Part shown: one piece after another, positions 61,701 through 64,000 of the stretch
How the letters are laid out: each line of letters starts with the position of its first letter
Numbering within the stretch: position 1 is the stretch's first letter
Source: Oidiodendron maius Zn
Taxonomy: Eukaryota > Ascomycota > Leotiomycetes > Myxotrichaceae
Length of the DNA stretch: 64,000 nucleotides
Direction of reading: 5' to 3'
Assembly: GCA_000827325.1 (NCBI GenBank)
Contig: KN832871.1
Coordinates: forward strand, 1,674,001 to 1,738,000
Program-made: the position numbers and the translations under genes
The notes under the pieces: generated by a model
What the model saw: only the letters and a program-made list of their open reading frames with translations
What the model was told of the DNA's origin: nothing
Databases searched by the model: none

Positions 61701-63999
61701 CCGAGCAATCGTAGATTTTCGGAACGTTTTTCATGATACTGACAACAATATGCTGTACAAAGAAGTATCTATGTTCGGCGATCTCGCGACCATGCTCAAC
61801 CCACTCGACCTTTTGCCTGAGCCGATCTTCGTAGAGCCCAAGCACAAATATCTTTCCTTCAATGATCGTGCCTAGTAGGCCAGTTCGCAAAAACTCTGGC
61901 TCGACCATCATAGGAGTAGGGTCACCGGGTTCGAACTTATATGGCCTAGCATGAAATATCTGTTCGGTATGCTTAGGCAATGCCCAAAACCCACCGGATA
62001 GAGAAGGCGAGTCGACCCATATTTCTCCTACAGAGTGAGGAGATGCAAGAAGACCAGTCTCCGGGTCAACGACGGCTAGTGTGGCATCTGGTATAGGATA
62101 TCCGAATGCTCCAACTCTAACTGTGCTGGGGTCATTGGCTTTCTTGCGAGCATCTTCACCCATTGCAACAACAACAACTTCGTTAGTTTTGAGTGCTTCT
62201 CGATCCAGTAGAACTTCACTCAGCTCTGTCCTAACTTGTTCCTCTGTCGTTGTAGTGGTGCCACCACCAATCAAGCTTCCAAATCCATTGCTGGTGGACT
62301 TTTCTTTCTCTTCCTTTTTCTCTTCCGCCTGCTCAGCCTCTGGTTCTGTATTCACCTTCAATGGACAGCCCATGCGCTCTTCGCCACCAAGCCAATCTCT
62401 CATGCTAATCACCATGCCACCATGTTCTGGTAGACATAACATAGGGGCAACCAATTCTCGCGCTCTAGGATTCCGCATCGGCCGAAGCCAGCGATCCGCA
62501 AGCACTTCATGAAACTCGCTGTCCACTGTCAATGTATCTATCAAACATAGTCTGACATGCTGAAAATTCGGTTCCATCCCTTTTTTGAAATTTCGGGTCG
62601 TCATTGGATCCTGTTGGTAGTTGTAGGCTGCCCTTTTCAAGCCAGGATAATCTGCTACCATCAATGTTGCCCTATATTTTGTGATCAAGTGGGCGTATAA
62701 ACCCGGGGTCTCTACAGCTTTATTCTCCATCCAAACAGTAGTATGAGCACCATATACTGTCAAGAGAACGCCAAGAATCATCCCAATACCTTGTCGTGGA
62801 TCCAGATAAGACAGTAGAATTTCGCCACTGCTACCACCACCTGCCATAAGTCTGCCGTTTTTGTCCCTAAGTCTATTGTCGTTGGCTCTGTTTGATGGTA
62901 CACTTGACACAATGGCACTGAGGCAAGCCATTTGATGCATGATTGTGCGATGGCTCATAACAACTCCACGAAGATCCCCGGTTGGTGCTCGCGAAAACTC
63001 GATGTAAGCAAGGTCTGGGACCGTAAGTGGCGGGACCTCATCTTTTCTCTTCGGGTGGTAACTGCCGAATTCGTTGGTTTTCCACCACTCCACACCTCGT
63101 GGCCAATTGAGCTTTTGGGTTGTGATATCTCGTTGAAACGCTTTTAAATTATTGTCTGTAGTTAATGCCAGATGTGCTTGTGTATTGGTGAGAATGACAT
63201 TCAGTTTCGCATAATCCTCAAGGTCATTGATCGGAACAGCTACAACTCCGGCTATAAAACAACCTAATAGTGCAATTGCGAAGTCGACAATCTCAGCATC
63301 CCGATATATAAGGGCAACTCTATCCCCGCGATAGAGGGAGCTTTTGTCTCTTATTACTTGGGCAACCTTCTCTGCCCTGCTTGCAAGCTTCTCCCATGTA
63401 ATTGAAGCAATCTCTTTTCCTTTTCCATCTAACACCCAATATGCAGGGGACTTTGCGGTCTTACGGCCTCGGTGTCTTAAAACGGCTGCGATATTGTCGA
63501 ATGAGGACATGGGTGTGTTGGGATCATGTGGATCATAGACTGCGAATGGAATATCTCGTGGTTCTAATGGCATTTGATAATCAAGAGCGTCTGGCGGGGG
63601 CAGATCACTTGCAGTCAGCATTGGCGGGGCCATCGCTGCCGTAGGTGAAAATGCGTCACCCGAGGAATATCTGTGTGGCCCCCCTCCGTAGGTGCCAGAT
63701 GTATCATAACCTTGTTGGCCGGCGAAATCTTGGAAATAGTGTTGTTGCGACTCTCCAAGCATAGAGCCATGAGAATCTATCATTGTTGCGGCGTGACTCT
63801 GGTCGTACATGCCTGCATTTTCATTGTACCCAGCTTCGTCGGCTGGGTTGAATGCGTAATTCGCACCCGACGATTTGGAAGTCATAGTCGTGCTAGTTTC
63901 CCGTGTAACCCCGCCTGGATTCGGCGTCGGGGGTAGGAATAAAGAGTCTCGATCGTAGTCATATGAAGAAGACTTATGAGGATGCGGGTTCGGCACCCC
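58783..63999 (-). CDS. DIP2/Cmr2-like protein with two AMP-binding domains (partial)
   Basis: Two exons are visible on the minus strand (63999-59675 and 59623-58783), 1721 residues; the 5' end is beyond the window. Two acyl-CoA-synthetase-like (AMP-binding) regions are arranged in tandem: the first from about residue 175 (KGKEIASITWEKLASRAEKV) with IEFSRAPTGDLRGVVMSHR at the P-loop position, the second from about 930 (GKGITWKKFDTKVAAVAMYL) with YWSPDQRRTAVQLGHDTI. The end contains HFPVDIERSVEKCHRNIVPGG, then CAIFQAGGLIVVLVEVGRKAYLAS, matching DIP2 and yeast Cmr2/YOR093C. In animals and yeast DIP2 regulates diacylglycerol lipid balance. The last 180 residues are acidic and Ser-rich. Confidence 0.88.
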
Positions 64000-64000
64000 T

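Noticed and set aside
61915-61945. tRNA B-box-like GGGTTCGAA string
   Set aside because: It lies inside the DIP2 coding exon and has no A box or cloverleaf partner around it.

Overview
The window is a 64 kb stretch of a nuclear genome from a filamentous ascomycete (Pezizomycotina; Eurotiomycetes/Onygenales-like is my guess, not proven). The evidence is many short introns of about 45-70 nt with GTRNGT donors, CTAAC/CTGAC branch sites and YAG acceptors, two fungal Zn2Cys6 regulators, and fungus-restricted architectures (DUF4045-gelsolin, DUF4484, Upc2-like regulator, DIP2/Cmr2 with tandem AMP-binding domains). I assembled 21 protein-coding genes by joining exons with checked phases. I saw no tRNA, rRNA, CRISPR array, transposon or retroelement.

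Layout. 0-13 kb: the 3' end of an Rdh54/RAD54B recombination translocase, SEC63 (ER translocation), a DENN-type DUF4484 protein (minus), DRS1 (60S ribosome biogenesis) and a long GNAT acetyltransferase-like protein (minus). 13-23 kb: an ARL2-type small GTPase, a 1560-residue DUF4045/gelsolin protein and a Zn2Cys6 factor. 22.8-31.4 kb: App1-type phosphatidate phosphatase (minus), poly(A) polymerase (minus), a carnosine N-methyltransferase-like protein and a short-chain dehydrogenase (minus). 31.9-38.5 kb: a secreted GH31 glycosidase (minus), a flavin-reductase-like protein (minus), a homoserine-acetyltransferase-fold hydrolase and a PAC4-like proteasome chaperone. 40-43 kb: transportin/KAP104. 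43-49 kb: about 6 kb without a recognisable gene. 49-56 kb: a second Zn2Cys6 regulator, UCH37 deubiquitinase and the Rsp5 adaptor SSH4. 56-64 kb: class II cAMP phosphodiesterase (minus) and the 3' part of a DIP2/Cmr2 homologue (minus, runs off the window).

Most genes are single-copy housekeeping functions in divergent, convergent or tandem arrangement, with no sign of an operon-like pathway. The four enzymes between 30.4 and 37.5 kb are the only group that could be a metabolic neighbourhood, and that link is weak. The most unusual region is 43-56 kb, which is visibly more GC-rich. It holds the long leader-like interval with a G-quadruplex candidate, pyrimidine tracts and upstream ORFs ahead of the regulator at 49 kb. 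Other points worth a look are tiny exons (10, 14 and 37 nt), a GC-AG intron in ARL2, an altered splice boundary in ARL2, and an ATG-less coding extension in front of App1.
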